Source of the DNA: Rikenellaceae bacterium
Lineage (GTDB): Bacteria > Bacteroidota > Bacteroidia > Bacteroidales > Rikenellaceae
DNA: 36,301 bases
Assembly (NCBI GenBank): GCA_017379895.1
Contig: JAFNVH010000033.1
Location: 1 to 36,301 of the forward strand
Reading direction: 5' to 3'
Below, piece after piece: positions 1 to 9,314 of this stretch. Made by a program: the position numbers and the translations under genes. The notes beneath the pieces were generated by a model. It did no database searches and had not been told where the DNA came from. It worked only from the letters and a program-made list of their open reading frames with translations. Every line of letters starts with the position of its first letter. Positions within the stretch are counted from its first letter, which is position 1.

Positions 1-69
1 GCCAAATCGCGTTTTCGCTATGGCATTGACAAGTTGCGCGAAGCCCTCGAAAAGCGCGGGCTGATTTAA
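1..69 (+). CDS. C-terminal end of a probable ECF sigma factor (partial)
   Basis: Only the last 22 codons are in the window, ending in TAA at 67-69. The residues (AKSRFRYGIDKLREALE...) look like the recognition helix and following basic helix of sigma-70 region 4.2, where a 'VKSRLxRARxxLRxxL' pattern is usual. The next gene, 25 nt downstream on the same strand, is a single-pass membrane protein of the size and layout of a sigma-factor partner, which supports the call. The ORF is cut by the window edge, so region 2 cannot be checked. Another helix-turn-helix protein is possible. Confidence 0.5.
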   Translation, partial: AKSRFRYGIDKLREALEKRGLI

Positions 70-94
70 CCACACACAAAAAACTGAAAGCATT

Positions 95-835
95 ATGAAA
101 ACCAACAACAACTTAGACAATTCGTCGGACAATCGCGTTGAAAATCTTCTTTCGCCGCGTTTCACCCCCACCACCTCACTCTCGTTCAAAGCGCCCGCAC
201 CGCGCCGTCGCCCGCTCTGGCAGGCAGTACGCATTAGTGCCGTTGCCGCTATGGTTGCCGTGGCCATCGTCATCGGTTTCAGCGGAGTGCAGACCAGCAC
301 TGCCCGCGAGGTGGTCGAGCAGGCAATGATGCGCCTTGCCGAGGCCGACAGCTTCCTCGTCCATTTCACCGCAAGAGTCACCAAGAGTACGAGCTCGCAC
401 GATCTTTACGAGATAGTTGATCCCAATGCCGCTCCAATGCAGGGCTCCGTCGAGATTCGCAAAGAGGGCTCGAAGGTCAAAATGGCTATCAAGTGGCAAG
501 ACGATGAACGTAGTATGGAACTCTATGACGGTCAGACCTATCGACGCTACCAAAATGGGCAGTTAGTTCTCGAACGACCCGACGAAGGTATCGATCTCAC
601 GCCATTAGCCTCACTCGAAAAATTGAAACCATATGCCGCTGCAATGGGTATGCTACTTAAATTCCGTGAGGAGGGCGACACGATTATCGTCAGCGATAGG
701 AGCGACAAGGTGGAGATCGTTGCCCGATTCTCGAAGAGCGAAGGTCGTCTGCTCAGTGCCGAGTGCACTACTCCAAACAACGTTACGGTACTCACCGTCA
801 ATCAGATCGACTTCGACATTCCGCCGACCGAATAA
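95..835 (+). CDS. Single-pass membrane protein, probable sigma-factor partner with LolA/RseB-like exterior domain
   Basis: This 246-aa protein has a polar cytoplasmic N-terminus (residues 1-44), one strong membrane helix (about 45-62) and an extracytoplasmic domain of about 180 residues. The exterior domain alternates beta-strand-like segments (for example VEIRKEGSKVKMAIKWQDD, then YDGQTYRRYQNGQLV), which resembles the open beta-barrel fold of LolA/RseB-type proteins. It follows the sigma-factor end by 25 nt, so the two are probably co-transcribed. I see no zinc-finger anti-sigma (HxxxCxxC) motif in the N-terminus, so whether it inhibits the sigma factor is unknown. The general class is fairly sure; the role is inference. 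Confidence 0.55.
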   Translation: MKTNNNLDNSSDNRVENLLSPRFTPTTSLSFKAPAPRRRPLWQAVRISAVAAMVAVAIVIGFSGVQTSTAREVVEQAMMRLAEADSFLVHFTARVTKSTSSHDLYEIVDPNAAPMQGSVEIRKEGSKVKMAIKWQDDERSMELYDGQTYRRYQNGQLVLERPDEGIDLTPLASLEKLKPYAAAMGMLLKFREEGDTIIVSDRSDKVEIVARFSKSEGRLLSAECTTPNNVTVLTVNQIDFDIPPTE

Positions 836-869
836 CACCTCTATATAATCTCTACACACGTCTACATAA

Positions 870-904
870 TAATAGCCGCACCCCGACAAGGAGTGCGGCT
901 ATTA
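870..904. terminator. Shared hairpin between convergent genes
   Basis: A perfect 12-bp stem (870-881 with 893-904, core AATAGCCGCAC/GTGCGGCTATT) with an 11-nt loop lies between the rightward membrane protein and the leftward amidohydrolase. A T-rich stretch follows on the + strand (TTAATTTTC), so it should stop rightward transcription best. Leftward termination is possible but lacks a clear U-tract. Confidence 0.75.
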
Positions 905-923
905 ATTTTCGGGGCAAAATTGG

Positions 924-2240
924 TTACTTAGTCATTGCATCGAGTTCCTTGGCGCGCTTTTCGACGCGACGGCACAGATCCATCTCATCGACGCCCAGCA
1001 CATCGCCACCATCGACCAGCACCTCACCATTCACAACCACCATATCGACGTCCGACGCCTTAGCTGCGTATGCCAGATTCGCCACCACATCGTAGCGCGG
1101 ATAGAGGTGCGGTTTCTCCATATCAATAACGATCATATCCGCCAGCATACCCTCCTTGATCTGACCCAACTCGTCTCCTCGACCGATAGCCTTCGCGCCA
1201 CCAACTGTCGCCATTCGCAACAGTTCATAAGCAGGAATTACACACGGATCACTTGAATTGACCTTCTGTAAGAGCGACGCACTGCGCATCTCCTCCCACA
1301 TATCGAGGTCGTTATTCGAACAGGGACCGTCGGTTGCGATCGTCACGTTCACGCCCTCGTCGAGCAACTTCGCCACGGGCGAGATACCGCTCGAAATCTT
1401 CATATTGCTCTGCGGATTATGTGCCACCGACACACCGCGCTCGCGCAATATGCGGCGGTCGTTATCGCTCAAATGGACACAGTGAGCAGCAATCGTACCC
1501 TCACCCAAAAGTCCGTAACTATCAATGAGTTCGACGGGCGAGCAACCAAAGCGCTCCTGAATCTGGCGCTCCTCATCGTGGGTTTCGGCCAAATGGATTG
1601 TGATAGGCAAGTTGTACTCCTTGCTCAGCTCCGCGGCACGGCGCATATTCGACTCCGAACAGCTATACGGCGCGTGCGGAGCGATCATCACCGACAGGCG
1701 GTCGCACTTCTTGGCCTTAGCCACCGTTGCGGGCAGATCCTCCTCGAAGGCCTCCATTCGCGAATCGACAAAGCAGGGCGAGAGCACCGCGCGGATACCC
1801 AGTTTCTCAGCCGCATCAGCCACAGCCTCTTCGTACCAATACATATCGACGAACGAGGTCACGCCACCGCGCAACATCTCGACAATACCCAATTCGGCAC
1901 CAAGCTGCACATCGTCGCGGTTGATCAGCGCCTCGTAGGGCCAAATATAGTCGTTCAGCCACTCCATCAGCTCGATATCGTCGGCATAGCCGCGCATCAG
2001 CGTCATCGAGACGTGGCAATGAGTGTTGATCAGACCCGGCATCAGCAGTCGGCCTCGACCGTCCACCTCGCGCAGATCGCCACAGCACTCCTCGCGGAAA
2101 CGAGCCACATCAGCCTCGTCGCGCGTAACCATCACTATTCGATTGCCGCGCACACCGACCGACGCCTCGAAATACTTCTCCGAGTCGGCCAATGAGGCAG
2201 TCATCGGCAACAGTGTTATATCTTTGAATAACAAGTTCAT
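924..2240 (-). CDS. mtaD: Amidohydrolase, SAH/5'-methylthioadenosine deaminase type
   Basis: This 438-aa cytosolic metal-dependent deaminase probably converts S-adenosylhomocysteine and/or methylthioadenosine to the inosyl form. Visible amidohydrolase metal ligands are the HxH of NTHCHVSMTLMRG (H74, H76), HLAETHDE (H216) and TDGPCSNNDLDMW (D304). APHAPYSCSE (H189) and AHCVHLSD (H253) are also typical of the MtaD/SAH deaminase branch. Start: I chose the ATG at 2240, which gives MNLLFKDITLLPM and leaves 7 nt after the DUF1573 gene; an ATG 16 codons upstream would overlap that gene and adds only basic, unconserved residues. It is the last gene of the tamB-exbBD-tonB run. A related guanine- or cytosine-type deaminase cannot be excluded, but the SNND motif favours MtaD. 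Confidence 0.85.
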   Translation of the reverse strand: MNLLFKDITLLPMTASLADSEKYFEASVGVRGNRIVMVTRDEADVARFREECCGDLREVDGRGRLLMPGLINTHCHVSMTLMRGYADDIELMEWLNDYIWPYEALINRDDVQLGAELGIVEMLRGGVTSFVDMYWYEEAVADAAEKLGIRAVLSPCFVDSRMEAFEEDLPATVAKAKKCDRLSVMIAPHAPYSCSESNMRRAAELSKEYNLPITIHLAETHDEERQIQERFGCSPVELIDSYGLLGEGTIAAHCVHLSDNDRRILRERGVSVAHNPQSNMKISSGISPVAKLLDEGVNVTIATDGPCSNNDLDMWEEMRSASLLQKVNSSDPCVIPAYELLRMATVGGAKAIGRGDELGQIKEGMLADMIVIDMEKPHLYPRYDVVANLAYAAKASDVDMVVVNGEVLVDGGDVLGVDEMDLCRRVEKRAKELDAMTK

Positions 2241-2247
2241 ATCTATT

Positions 2248-2688
2248 CTATTTTTCTTGATCAAGCGAGTTCCCCTTAACCGTAACAATCTTACGTTTAT
2301 CGGCCGTATTAGTGAAGATTTGGATTACCTTATGGAACACACCGGGTTCCTTTTTGTGAGGCTCGTAGATGATCTTGATGGTCGATGTAGCTCCTGCGGG
2401 GATCGGTTTCTTCGAGTACTCGGCTTTGGTACACGAGCACGACGTCACAACACGTGTAATCACCAGCGGAGTGTCGCCGTCGTTCACAAACTCGAACGTG
2501 CACTCCACATCGCCACCCTTGCAGGCGATGTCGCCAAAATCGTAACTATTCGTAACGAAAGTCATCTGCGCACCCGTCTTAGGCGCTACACTCTCTTGGC
2601 TCTGCGACTCAGCAGTCTGCGCCGACACAGGCAACGCAACCACTGCAAACATCACCGCCACGACTACGGTCAAAATCGATCTCCTCAT
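2248..2688 (-). CDS. DUF1573 domain secreted protein
   Basis: This 146-aa protein begins with a signal peptide (hydrophobic residues about 5-20, VSA-Q cleavage site). It carries one DUF1573 Ig-like domain: YDFGDIACKGGDVECTFEF, then a VVTSCSCTKAEYSK segment and an AGATSTIKIIYEP strand. The family is abundant in Bacteroidota and resembles the ASPM/SPD-2/Hydin immunoglobulin fold; its function is not established. It lies 28 nt after the TonB-like gene and 7 nt before the deaminase, so it is in the operon. The CSC pair is typical of the family. Confidence 0.85.
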   Translation of the reverse strand: MRRSILTVVVAVMFAVVALPVSAQTAESQSQESVAPKTGAQMTFVTNSYDFGDIACKGGDVECTFEFVNDGDTPLVITRVVTSCSCTKAEYSKKPIPAGATSTIKIIYEPHKKEPGVFHKVIQIFTNTADKRKIVTVKGNSLDQEK

Positions 2689-2716
2689 CTTCAGTTAGTT
2701 TAGTTAAGTTATACGG

Positions 2717-3514
2717 TTACTTCAACTTAAATACGTACGTAATCGTACCCTCTTGAATATCACTTGTCTCGCTCGTCGTAAATCGTGCCTTACGCGCTGC
2801 ATCCTCGGCCGCACGAACCAGAACTCCAACATTGGTTGTCGAGCCCGCAGCCTGGTAGTTGGCCCTCGTAACTCGACCCTCACGATCGACCACGATCTTG
2901 ACCACAACCTTGCCCGAATAGTTCGACGGGTAATCGGCACTCGGCAGTCGGCCAATTAGTCCACGACCTGCCAGGTCAAAGCTACCGCTACTACCCTGTC
3001 CCATACCCTCGTGGCTACCTTCGGGCGAACCGCCCTGCTCTCCTTGATTGCCAGTGCCCTCGGAAGTACCCTCCGAGGTCGAGGTGCTGCCCTGAGTGCG
3101 TCCCGTAAACAACGCTCGCTGATTCACTTGACGTTGTGGTGCTGGCTCACTTTGCTCGGCAGGCTTGGTTGTCGGCTGTTGAGTCTGCGTCGGCTGAGGC
3201 TTGGGTTTCTTCTGCTGCTGAGCAATTTCAGGCGCCTCCTCATCGTCCGACGTCAGCTGAGGCTCAACTGGTTGCGGAGTTGACGAGGGTTGCGATGCCG
3301 ACTTTTGATCGACCTCGCTCACCGACGGATCACTCGCACCACCCGCCTCGGCCACCGTACCGAAATCGATCAGCATACCATTGCCCAACTCCTGCTCTTC
3401 AGGCAGCGTGAATTTGACAAGCAAAAACAGCGCCCCCAGCGTCAGGAAATAGAGCAACGTAGCGATCGATGCCGCCACTCGTCCCGTGCGTTTATTTGGG
3501 TTGTAATAATACAT
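2717..3514 (-). CDS. TonB-family energy transducer
   Basis: This 265-aa protein has a short cytoplasmic N-terminus, one membrane helix (about 14-34), a long Pro/Gln/Glu/Ser-rich periplasmic linker (about 50-180, with PKPQPTQTQQP) and a C-terminal TonB-like domain (about 188-265) with the family pattern GKVVVKIVVDREGRVTRAN. It should transmit proton-motive force from ExbBD to outer-membrane transporters or to cell-envelope partners. It lies 30 nt downstream of exbD. The C-terminal domain also fits TolA-type proteins, and the exact receptor set cannot be told from sequence. SusC at 32321-35473 is one possible client. Confidence 0.85.
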   Translation of the reverse strand: MYYYNPNKRTGRVAASIATLLYFLTLGALFLLVKFTLPEEQELGNGMLIDFGTVAEAGGASDPSVSEVDQKSASQPSSTPQPVEPQLTSDDEEAPEIAQQQKKPKPQPTQTQQPTTKPAEQSEPAPQRQVNQRALFTGRTQGSTSTSEGTSEGTGNQGEQGGSPEGSHEGMGQGSSGSFDLAGRGLIGRLPSADYPSNYSGKVVVKIVVDREGRVTRANYQAAGSTTNVGVLVRAAEDAARKARFTTSETSDIQEGTITYVFKLK

Positions 3515-3544
3515 TATAAATCAATTCGTTAGGCTCACTCGCGA

Positions 3545-3952
3545 CTAATTGGGCGAGGTAGCCAAAATCAGTTTATAGCCGTTGTCGCGGGCGATGTTCA
3601 TCATCTGCACCGCCTCGTCGATTGCCACCGTCTTGTCGCAATGCAACGACACCACGGGAGCCTCCTGACCCGCCAGACGTGCCTGCAATGCGCGCTCGAC
3701 GCCCTCGATGCCGTCTACCTGCTCCAACTCAACGTAGTAACGATAGCGACCACCACCGAGATCCTCAACCGAAACCGTAGTATATGCCTTGTCTTTGAGC
3801 TGATTAGCACTCTTAGGCAGGGTCAATTTCAGTGCATTGGGATTGATCAGCGTCGTCGCAATGAGCAGGAACAACAACAGCAGGAACATCAAGTCGGTCA
3901 TCGACGATGCCGAAAACGACGCTTCTACTTTCGATCCTCGTTTGATTGCCAT
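3545..3952 (-). CDS. exbD: ExbD/TolR biopolymer transport protein
   Basis: This 135-aa protein has one N-terminal membrane helix (about 20-38) preceded by the family start KVEASFSASSMTDLMFLLLLFLL, whose Asp (MTDLMF) is the proton-carrying residue of ExbD/TolR. The periplasmic domain ends with EAVQMMNIARDNGYKLILAT, also typical. It pairs with ExbB (6-nt gap) and TonB (30-nt gap) to form a proton-driven motor in the inner membrane. Confidence 0.9.
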   Translation of the reverse strand: MAIKRGSKVEASFSASSMTDLMFLLLLFLLIATTLINPNALKLTLPKSANQLKDKAYTTVSVEDLGGGRYRYYVELEQVDGIEGVERALQARLAGQEAPVVSLHCDKTVAIDEAVQMMNIARDNGYKLILATSPN

Positions 3953-3958
3953 AACCTA

Positions 3959-4651
3959 CTATTTCTGAACGGGTTGATTCAAAATATCCATAAACGCGAT
4001 CGAGTTAGCCTCCATCTGGAACACCAACTTCTCGATGCGTGCTACCAGGTAGTTGTAGCCAAAGTATGCGGGAATACCCACGATCAGACCTGCTACGGTC
4101 GTAACCATCGCTACATACATACCCGACGCCAAGATCGACATATCGACCGTACCACCTGCTGCCGACATATCCATAAAAGTCCTAACCATACCGAGTACCG
4201 TACCCAAGAAACCGATCATCGGCGCACCACCCGAAATCATCGCCAGGAACGGAAGACCGTTCTCAAGCTTCGAAACCTCCAAGTTAGCAACATTCTCGAT
4301 AGCGTTCTGCACGTCGCTCATCGGGCGACCGATACGCTCAATACCCTTCTCGACCATACGTGCAATGGGGGTATCGGTGCTCTTGCAAAGATCAATAGCC
4401 GACGCGATTTTGCCATCAACGATATAATCGCGGATACGGTTCATAAAGTGCATATTCAGACCCGATGCCTTGCGAATTGCCAACCAACGCTCAACGAAAA
4501 TGAAGACCGTAACGCCACCCAGTGCGAGCAGAGGCCACATCAGCCAACCACCCTTGGTGAACAACTCCCAAAGACCCATACGAACACTCTCTTCGGCAAC
4601 AACCTCTTGTACTGCCTGTGCTGCCTCGGCAGCCTGCAAAAATAGATTCAT
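3959..4651 (-). CDS. exbB: ExbB/TolQ/MotA-family proton channel
   Basis: This 230-aa protein has three predicted membrane helices (about 34-54, 134-158 and 170-196). The conserved stretch GLPFLAMISGGAPMIGFLGTVLGMVRTF and the later VATTVAGLIVGIPAYFGYNYL match MotA_TolQ_ExbB. It forms the pentameric channel that ExbD threads through. The gene starts 74 nt after the tamB stop, with no clear promoter between them, so it may be co-transcribed with tamB. Confidence 0.9.
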   Translation of the reverse strand: MNLFLQAAEAAQAVQEVVAEESVRMGLWELFTKGGWLMWPLLALGGVTVFIFVERWLAIRKASGLNMHFMNRIRDYIVDGKIASAIDLCKSTDTPIARMVEKGIERIGRPMSDVQNAIENVANLEVSKLENGLPFLAMISGGAPMIGFLGTVLGMVRTFMDMSAAGGTVDMSILASGMYVAMVTTVAGLIVGIPAYFGYNYLVARIEKLVFQMEANSIAFMDILNQPVQK

Positions 4652-4725
4652 AGTTTTTCTGTTTTTTTAGTTTCTTATTTATTATTTTACTCTTTTCTCT
4701 CTATCAAACGGCTCTGGCGGGCATT

Positions 4726-7700
4726 TTATTGCACCGACTTATCATCTTTGTGTTCAGCCTTTTGAGCCTCCTCAGCCGCCTTCTTAGCGCGTTTTCGTTT
4801 GCCAAAATTAGCAAAACGTTCCTTAAAATTGCGAACAATATCGCGGAAAGTGCTAAAATCCTCCTTATAGTAGATACCGATACCGCTCTCTTGCAGACCC
4901 TGGTTCTCGTCGAAGCGGTCGATCGTCTGAGTGAATCCGCGCAGTTTCAGGTTGCCCGCACGGTCGATCAGCCACGTGATGTAGGCTTCACCCATCAGGT
5001 TACTGTTCTGGCCGCTCACCGTTCTACGATCCGACACATAGTTACCCTCAACCTCAACCAGTAGGCGGTCGCTGATCAGGCTCTTCGAGAAGCCCAAATC
5101 GAACTCGTCGCCACTCATTTCGGTCGAGGGGCGATAGCGGACTATGAAGCTCAGGTCGTCGGTCGAGAGCCAGTTACTCAACTGATTCGACAACAACTCG
5201 AAGCCGGTAGTAGCCGTACCCACCGCACCGAAGTTCGCCGCACCACTAATGCCCGATTCGTTCATAAAGCTATTGAACACAAGCAGATAAATGAATTGGT
5301 TGGCGATTTCCTCCTGCGTATTGAGCATATTGCTCACCACGTTCTGCACCTCAGTATCAGCATTGGGCACCTCGATACCGAACGTCACGGTCGGATTCGA
5401 TAGACGGTCAGTGAGGTTGATTATGCAGTCAACCAACGAACGTGCACCACCCGATCCCGACGCCGATGTCGAGCCAATCAGCGGCTGCAACGAGGTCTTG
5501 ATCTGGTAGATTGCGCGAATATTCAACATCGCATCGAGCGGGTCGCCACTCCACTGTATCGTACTACCCGCATCGATGGTAAATTTCTTATTAACAACAT
5601 TCTGCAAAGTGAACAGATAGCTACCCTCCGTAATCTCGCAGTCGCCATACATATCGAACACACCGCTTCGGGGATTGATGTGCATATTGAGCGTTCCCTC
5701 GCCTCGACCACGGATAATATCGCCCACGGTCGGGTCGATCACCAGCTGGAACTCGGCATTGGGGCGCACATTCACCGCCATAGAGATATCCATATTGCTA
5801 CCGCTACTCGATCGCTGGCGCTGGCGGCGTTCGTACATCATCTTCTTGCGGGCCAGATAGGTCATCGTAGTGTCGGTCCTCATTCGGGGCGAACGGAAGA
5901 CCACGAAGTCGGCCTGCGAGATATTCGACGTACCGCTCAACGGCAGGAAGAACTGAGTATTATCGTCGGTCGTTGCTGCAATATCCATCTTGACACCCAT
6001 CTTGTCGCCAGAGATTCGTGCCGAGCCCGTGCCATAGACAGTACCATAGAACAGATCGTTACCCTGCTCGTCGGTATCCATCACCAACATTCGGTTAGGA
6101 CGCGCAACGATATCGAACGAAATATTCGAAAGATGGTTAAGATCCAACTTCATCTCGACCGTGCCATTGTTGCCGTCACGATCGTAGAAACGCGTTGCGG
6201 GCAGCACAAATCGGTTCTTCTCGACCACCATCATTGCCGACGGCACCGAATACTCAACGCCCGTGAAGTCGATGCTCGTGAGCAGGCTGTCGACCTTGAT
6301 CTGTCCACTCAGTTCAGCCTGTCGACCTCGTCCCGTGAATTGCATCTTGGCATCGGCCGTACCCTGCGTACCCGAAACCACACCCGTCAAGAAAGGCTCA
6401 ATCAGGCGCATCGGGATATTATCGATACCCGCCTCGATGAAATAGCGCTTCGTGTTTGGAGCATAGTAACCACGTATAACGGTATCTTGACGCTGACGAT
6501 CGGCCAACAGCAGTCGGGCACGGTTGCGCTTCATATCCCAACGAGCCAGCACCTGCACCGGCGGTACCACAACATCGTTCACCTCGACACCATCAAGCGA
6601 CACCGTGCCGTCGATTCGACCACCCTTCAATGCCGAGTGCATCACAGCACGACCGTCGCTTCGACCCTCAATTCGATAACCACCAATGCTTTCAAGCAGC
6701 TGGCTCACCGGCGACAGATCGAAGTTGCGCAGTGTAAGCACCACCGAGTCAGACATCTGTTGCGACGCCACACCGTCGAGCAACAGCGACTGCTCGTCGT
6801 TGCGCACCAAAAATCGATCAATCGAGATATTTTGGGGATTATAAATGATCTTTTTTGCCCCAATATGCCACGTTTGATTACCCTGGCGGATATTAGACGG
6901 TTTCAGGTCAATTGATACTCGACGCGACCCGTCATCATTGCGAGACAACACCGCATCAACTCCCAACAGCGCCGACATGGCCTGCGTCGCATTGTTGAAG
7001 CCTGCCGACAACGACACGTGGTTATTCTTCGCTCCGGCCTGCACCGACAGATCGGGCATATGCAACTGACGCAGATAGAGATCCTCCGAACGCAGATACA
7101 ACGCCAACGAGTCGTAGCTATTGTTGGCATTGAGGTTGATCTTGGTCGCCATCATATTGTTACGCTCGACATAGTCCGAGAGCAGTTTGAGCGTAAAGCG
7201 GTCGTTATCGGGATTGAACATAAACGAGAGACTCGTGCCGTCGGCAATCTGCAAACCCGACAAAATAGCCTCGGTCAGCTCCGTCGTCTTCTTCAAATTG
7301 ACCGAGAGAAGCGCATAGCGATCAACACTACCGATCTCGTCAGTCGTGTGACGGTGAACGTGCCCCTCTTCGTGCGTCAGCGAGGGCAGATAGGCCAGCA
7401 AACCATCTTTCAGATACTCGAAAATAGTCTTATAGCTCAGCTTGCTTCGGAACGTAGCATCGACAAAATCGGAGTTCAGAGCCACATACTTACTCTCTTC
7501 GTTATTCTCGCCACGCAGGGTCATCACCGATGTTCGGATCGTATCTTTCAAACCAACATACTCAGCATCGCTAATCTTAACCGTTCCATTCAGATTGTCA
7601 AGCGAGTTGCCCGAGCCATTAGCCGTCAATCGCGCGCCAAGCACCGACAACGTATCGCGACGGTTGAAATTCAGCGCGTGCAGATCAGCTCGATCCAATT

Positions 7701-9261
7701 GCAACGCAAAGTCATAATGCGGTACCTCACCATTGAAGTCGACCGCACCATTGAAGTCAAAATCGAGGTTGTGGTCGTCGCTACCGACAACACCCTCGAA
7801 ACGTTGGTTATCGATTCGACCGCGCAGAGCGATCGAGTCATAGCTATAATCGTTGAAATCGAACAGAGGCACCTCGCCGTCGATATTTGCAATGAACTGG
7901 CCGCCACCCAGCACACCATCGAGATCGGCCGCAAGGCTCACCTTGCCCAACTTTTGTGCCGCCAGCAGACCTCCCAAATCGAAATTAGAGGTCGCAACAT
8001 CGCCCACAAAGCGATTTTGGGCACTTTGTCTCTCCTCGGTCAACTTCATTCGACCATCGAGCGCACCCAAAGCCGTTGTCAGCACCGCCTCGACATCAAA
8101 CGCCTTCAATCGGCCATCAAACTCTCCCGAGAGATCAATCTGCTCGGCGCGCGCCAACATCGTCTGCACCTTCGCAGGCAGCGTGCGTCCCGTCAGGTCG
8201 TTCATCACAGCCGCCACATCGTCGATGCGTGTCGAGAGGCGATCAACATCGAACACAAATCGCGTACGCTCGACATCGGGCAGACCAACCATACGGAAGT
8301 TGATTTTGGCCGTCGTCTGATTACCTAGCTTGACGTGCTCCACCGTACCTCCCATATCGGCCACCGTACCTCGAACATTGAGATCTATATCAGAAAGTCG
8401 ACTCTTCCAATGACCTATCTGCGGGGCGAAATATCCGAGCGTCGTGAAATCAAGCTTCGAATCCTCAGCCGTAATATCCATCACCACCTTGTTGATGTAG
8501 TCCGAGTAGTCGAACCAATCCTCGCCGATGATTGCCAACGTCGGGATATTGAGTTCGGTTGCACCCGACTGCACGTGCAGATCGTCAAAACACAGACGTC
8601 CCGATACAATCGAAAGCAGATTGGTCGAAATATCATCGATATGAATACCGCTTCGCTCATCAAGCGCGATATGATCCACGCGCAACGCAATCGAATCGCC
8701 GTCGAGAATGAAGTCCCGCCCCTTGACATCGGCATTGTAAAGTTGCATTGCCGACCAATCGATACCGCCGCGATAGCGATGCGTTGTATCGTTACGAAAC
8801 AGTTCAAATCGTAAATTAGAAACCTCGGCGCGATTGATCGCCATACGAAAATCACTACCTTTACCCGAACGCAGACGGTCGACAACCTGCTTGATATTGA
8901 TATCGTCGTCGGGAGTTTCGGCCAGTCGCAACAGCGCGCCATCAACCTTCGCTACACCAAACGTCAAAGGCTTGAACGAGGTGATACCCGTTTCGACCTG
9001 ATGCGCATAGAGCAACGTATCCCCCTGGTAATCCTCAACATAGAAACCTTCAACCTGCAAACGATTGAACAGACCGAGATCTACGTGATCGATACTTACT
9101 TCAGTACCCAACTTACGCGAGGCGAAACCTGCCGCAGCATCGACCACCCAATTCTGCACTGCCCTGATATTGATCAGCACCGACAGCGTCAAAGGTAGAA
9201 TTATCGTCACTAAAACAAGTGTCGATACGATATAACCCAATATTTTTATACCTTTGCGCAT
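4726..9261 (-). CDS. tamB: TamB/AsmA-like translocation and assembly protein (DUF490)
   Basis: This 1511-aa protein is anchored by one N-terminal helix (about 8-30). It continues as a very long run of beta-rich AsmA-like repeats and ends with the DUF490/TamB C-terminal domain (from about 1170; for example EVPNADTEVQNVVSNMLNTQEEIANQFIYLL). The extreme C-terminus is Lys/Glu-rich. TamB-like proteins form a hydrophobic groove across the periplasm and help lipid transport or outer-membrane protein assembly. Length fits Bacteroidota members. The neighbouring TonB/ExbBD genes suggest a shared envelope role. The family is sure; the substrate is not. Confidence 0.9.
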   Translation of the reverse strand: MRKGIKILGYIVSTLVLVTIILPLTLSVLINIRAVQNWVVDAAAGFASRKLGTEVSIDHVDLGLFNRLQVEGFYVEDYQGDTLLYAHQVETGITSFKPLTFGVAKVDGALLRLAETPDDDINIKQVVDRLRSGKGSDFRMAINRAEVSNLRFELFRNDTTHRYRGGIDWSAMQLYNADVKGRDFILDGDSIALRVDHIALDERSGIHIDDISTNLLSIVSGRLCFDDLHVQSGATELNIPTLAIIGEDWFDYSDYINKVVMDITAEDSKLDFTTLGYFAPQIGHWKSRLSDIDLNVRGTVADMGGTVEHVKLGNQTTAKINFRMVGLPDVERTRFVFDVDRLSTRIDDVAAVMNDLTGRTLPAKVQTMLARAEQIDLSGEFDGRLKAFDVEAVLTTALGALDGRMKLTEERQSAQNRFVGDVATSNFDLGGLLAAQKLGKVSLAADLDGVLGGGQFIANIDGEVPLFDFNDYSYDSIALRGRIDNQRFEGVVGSDDHNLDFDFNGAVDFNGEVPHYDFALQLDRADLHALNFNRRDTLSVLGARLTANGSGNSLDNLNGTVKISDAEYVGLKDTIRTSVMTLRGENNEESKYVALNSDFVDATFRSKLSYKTIFEYLKDGLLAYLPSLTHEEGHVHRHTTDEIGSVDRYALLSVNLKKTTELTEAILSGLQIADGTSLSFMFNPDNDRFTLKLLSDYVERNNMMATKINLNANNSYDSLALYLRSEDLYLRQLHMPDLSVQAGAKNNHVSLSAGFNNATQAMSALLGVDAVLSRNDDGSRRVSIDLKPSNIRQGNQTWHIGAKKIIYNPQNISIDRFLVRNDEQSLLLDGVASQQMSDSVVLTLRNFDLSPVSQLLESIGGYRIEGRSDGRAVMHSALKGGRIDGTVSLDGVEVNDVVVPPVQVLARWDMKRNRARLLLADRQRQDTVIRGYYAPNTKRYFIEAGIDNIPMRLIEPFLTGVVSGTQGTADAKMQFTGRGRQAELSGQIKVDSLLTSIDFTGVEYSVPSAMMVVEKNRFVLPATRFYDRDGNNGTVEMKLDLNHLSNISFDIVARPNRMLVMDTDEQGNDLFYGTVYGTGSARISGDKMGVKMDIAATTDDNTQFFLPLSGTSNISQADFVVFRSPRMRTDTTMTYLARKKMMYERRQRQRSSSGSNMDISMAVNVRPNAEFQLVIDPTVGDIIRGRGEGTLNMHINPRSGVFDMYGDCEITEGSYLFTLQNVVNKKFTIDAGSTIQWSGDPLDAMLNIRAIYQIKTSLQPLIGSTSASGSGGARSLVDCIINLTDRLSNPTVTFGIEVPNADTEVQNVVSNMLNTQEEIANQFIYLLVFNSFMNESGISGAANFGAVGTATTGFELLSNQLSNWLSTDDLSFIVRYRPSTEMSGDEFDLGFSKSLISDRLLVEVEGNYVSDRRTVSGQNSNLMGEAYITWLIDRAGNLKLRGFTQTIDRFDENQGLQESGIGIYYKEDFSTFRDIVRNFKERFANFGKRKRAKKAAEEAQKAEHKDDKSVQ

Positions 9262-9282
9262 TAAATGTCGTTTATTAACTTA

Positions 9283-9310
9283 CAAAGTTAAGCATTTTTA
9301 GCTAATTTTG
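9283..9310. promoter_or_regulatory. Back-to-back promoter -7 elements for tamB and tsaD
   Basis: Two perfect TAnnTTTG elements point away from each other: TAACTTTG on the - strand (9290 to 9283) for tamB, and TAATTTTG on the + strand (9303-9310) for tsaD. The leftward one has ATTG 20 nt upstream as a -33 match; the rightward one has only a weak -33. The rightward -7 element ends 4 nt before the tsaD ATG, implying an almost leaderless transcript. Confidence 0.6.
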
Positions 9311-9314
9311 CAAT

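Noticed and set aside
2241..2288. N-terminal extension of the amidohydrolase
   Set aside because: It overlaps the DUF1573 gene and encodes unconserved basic residues; the ATG at 2240 fits the family start. Similar extensions were rejected for aroF/CM (15603-15692), tyrA (16468-16575) and the DUF4369 gene (29394-29501).
5680..8328. Two long + strand frames (411 and 436 codons) inside tamB
   Set aside because: Antisense shadows rich in His/Arg/Gln, the typical composition of reversed coding sequence in this DNA.
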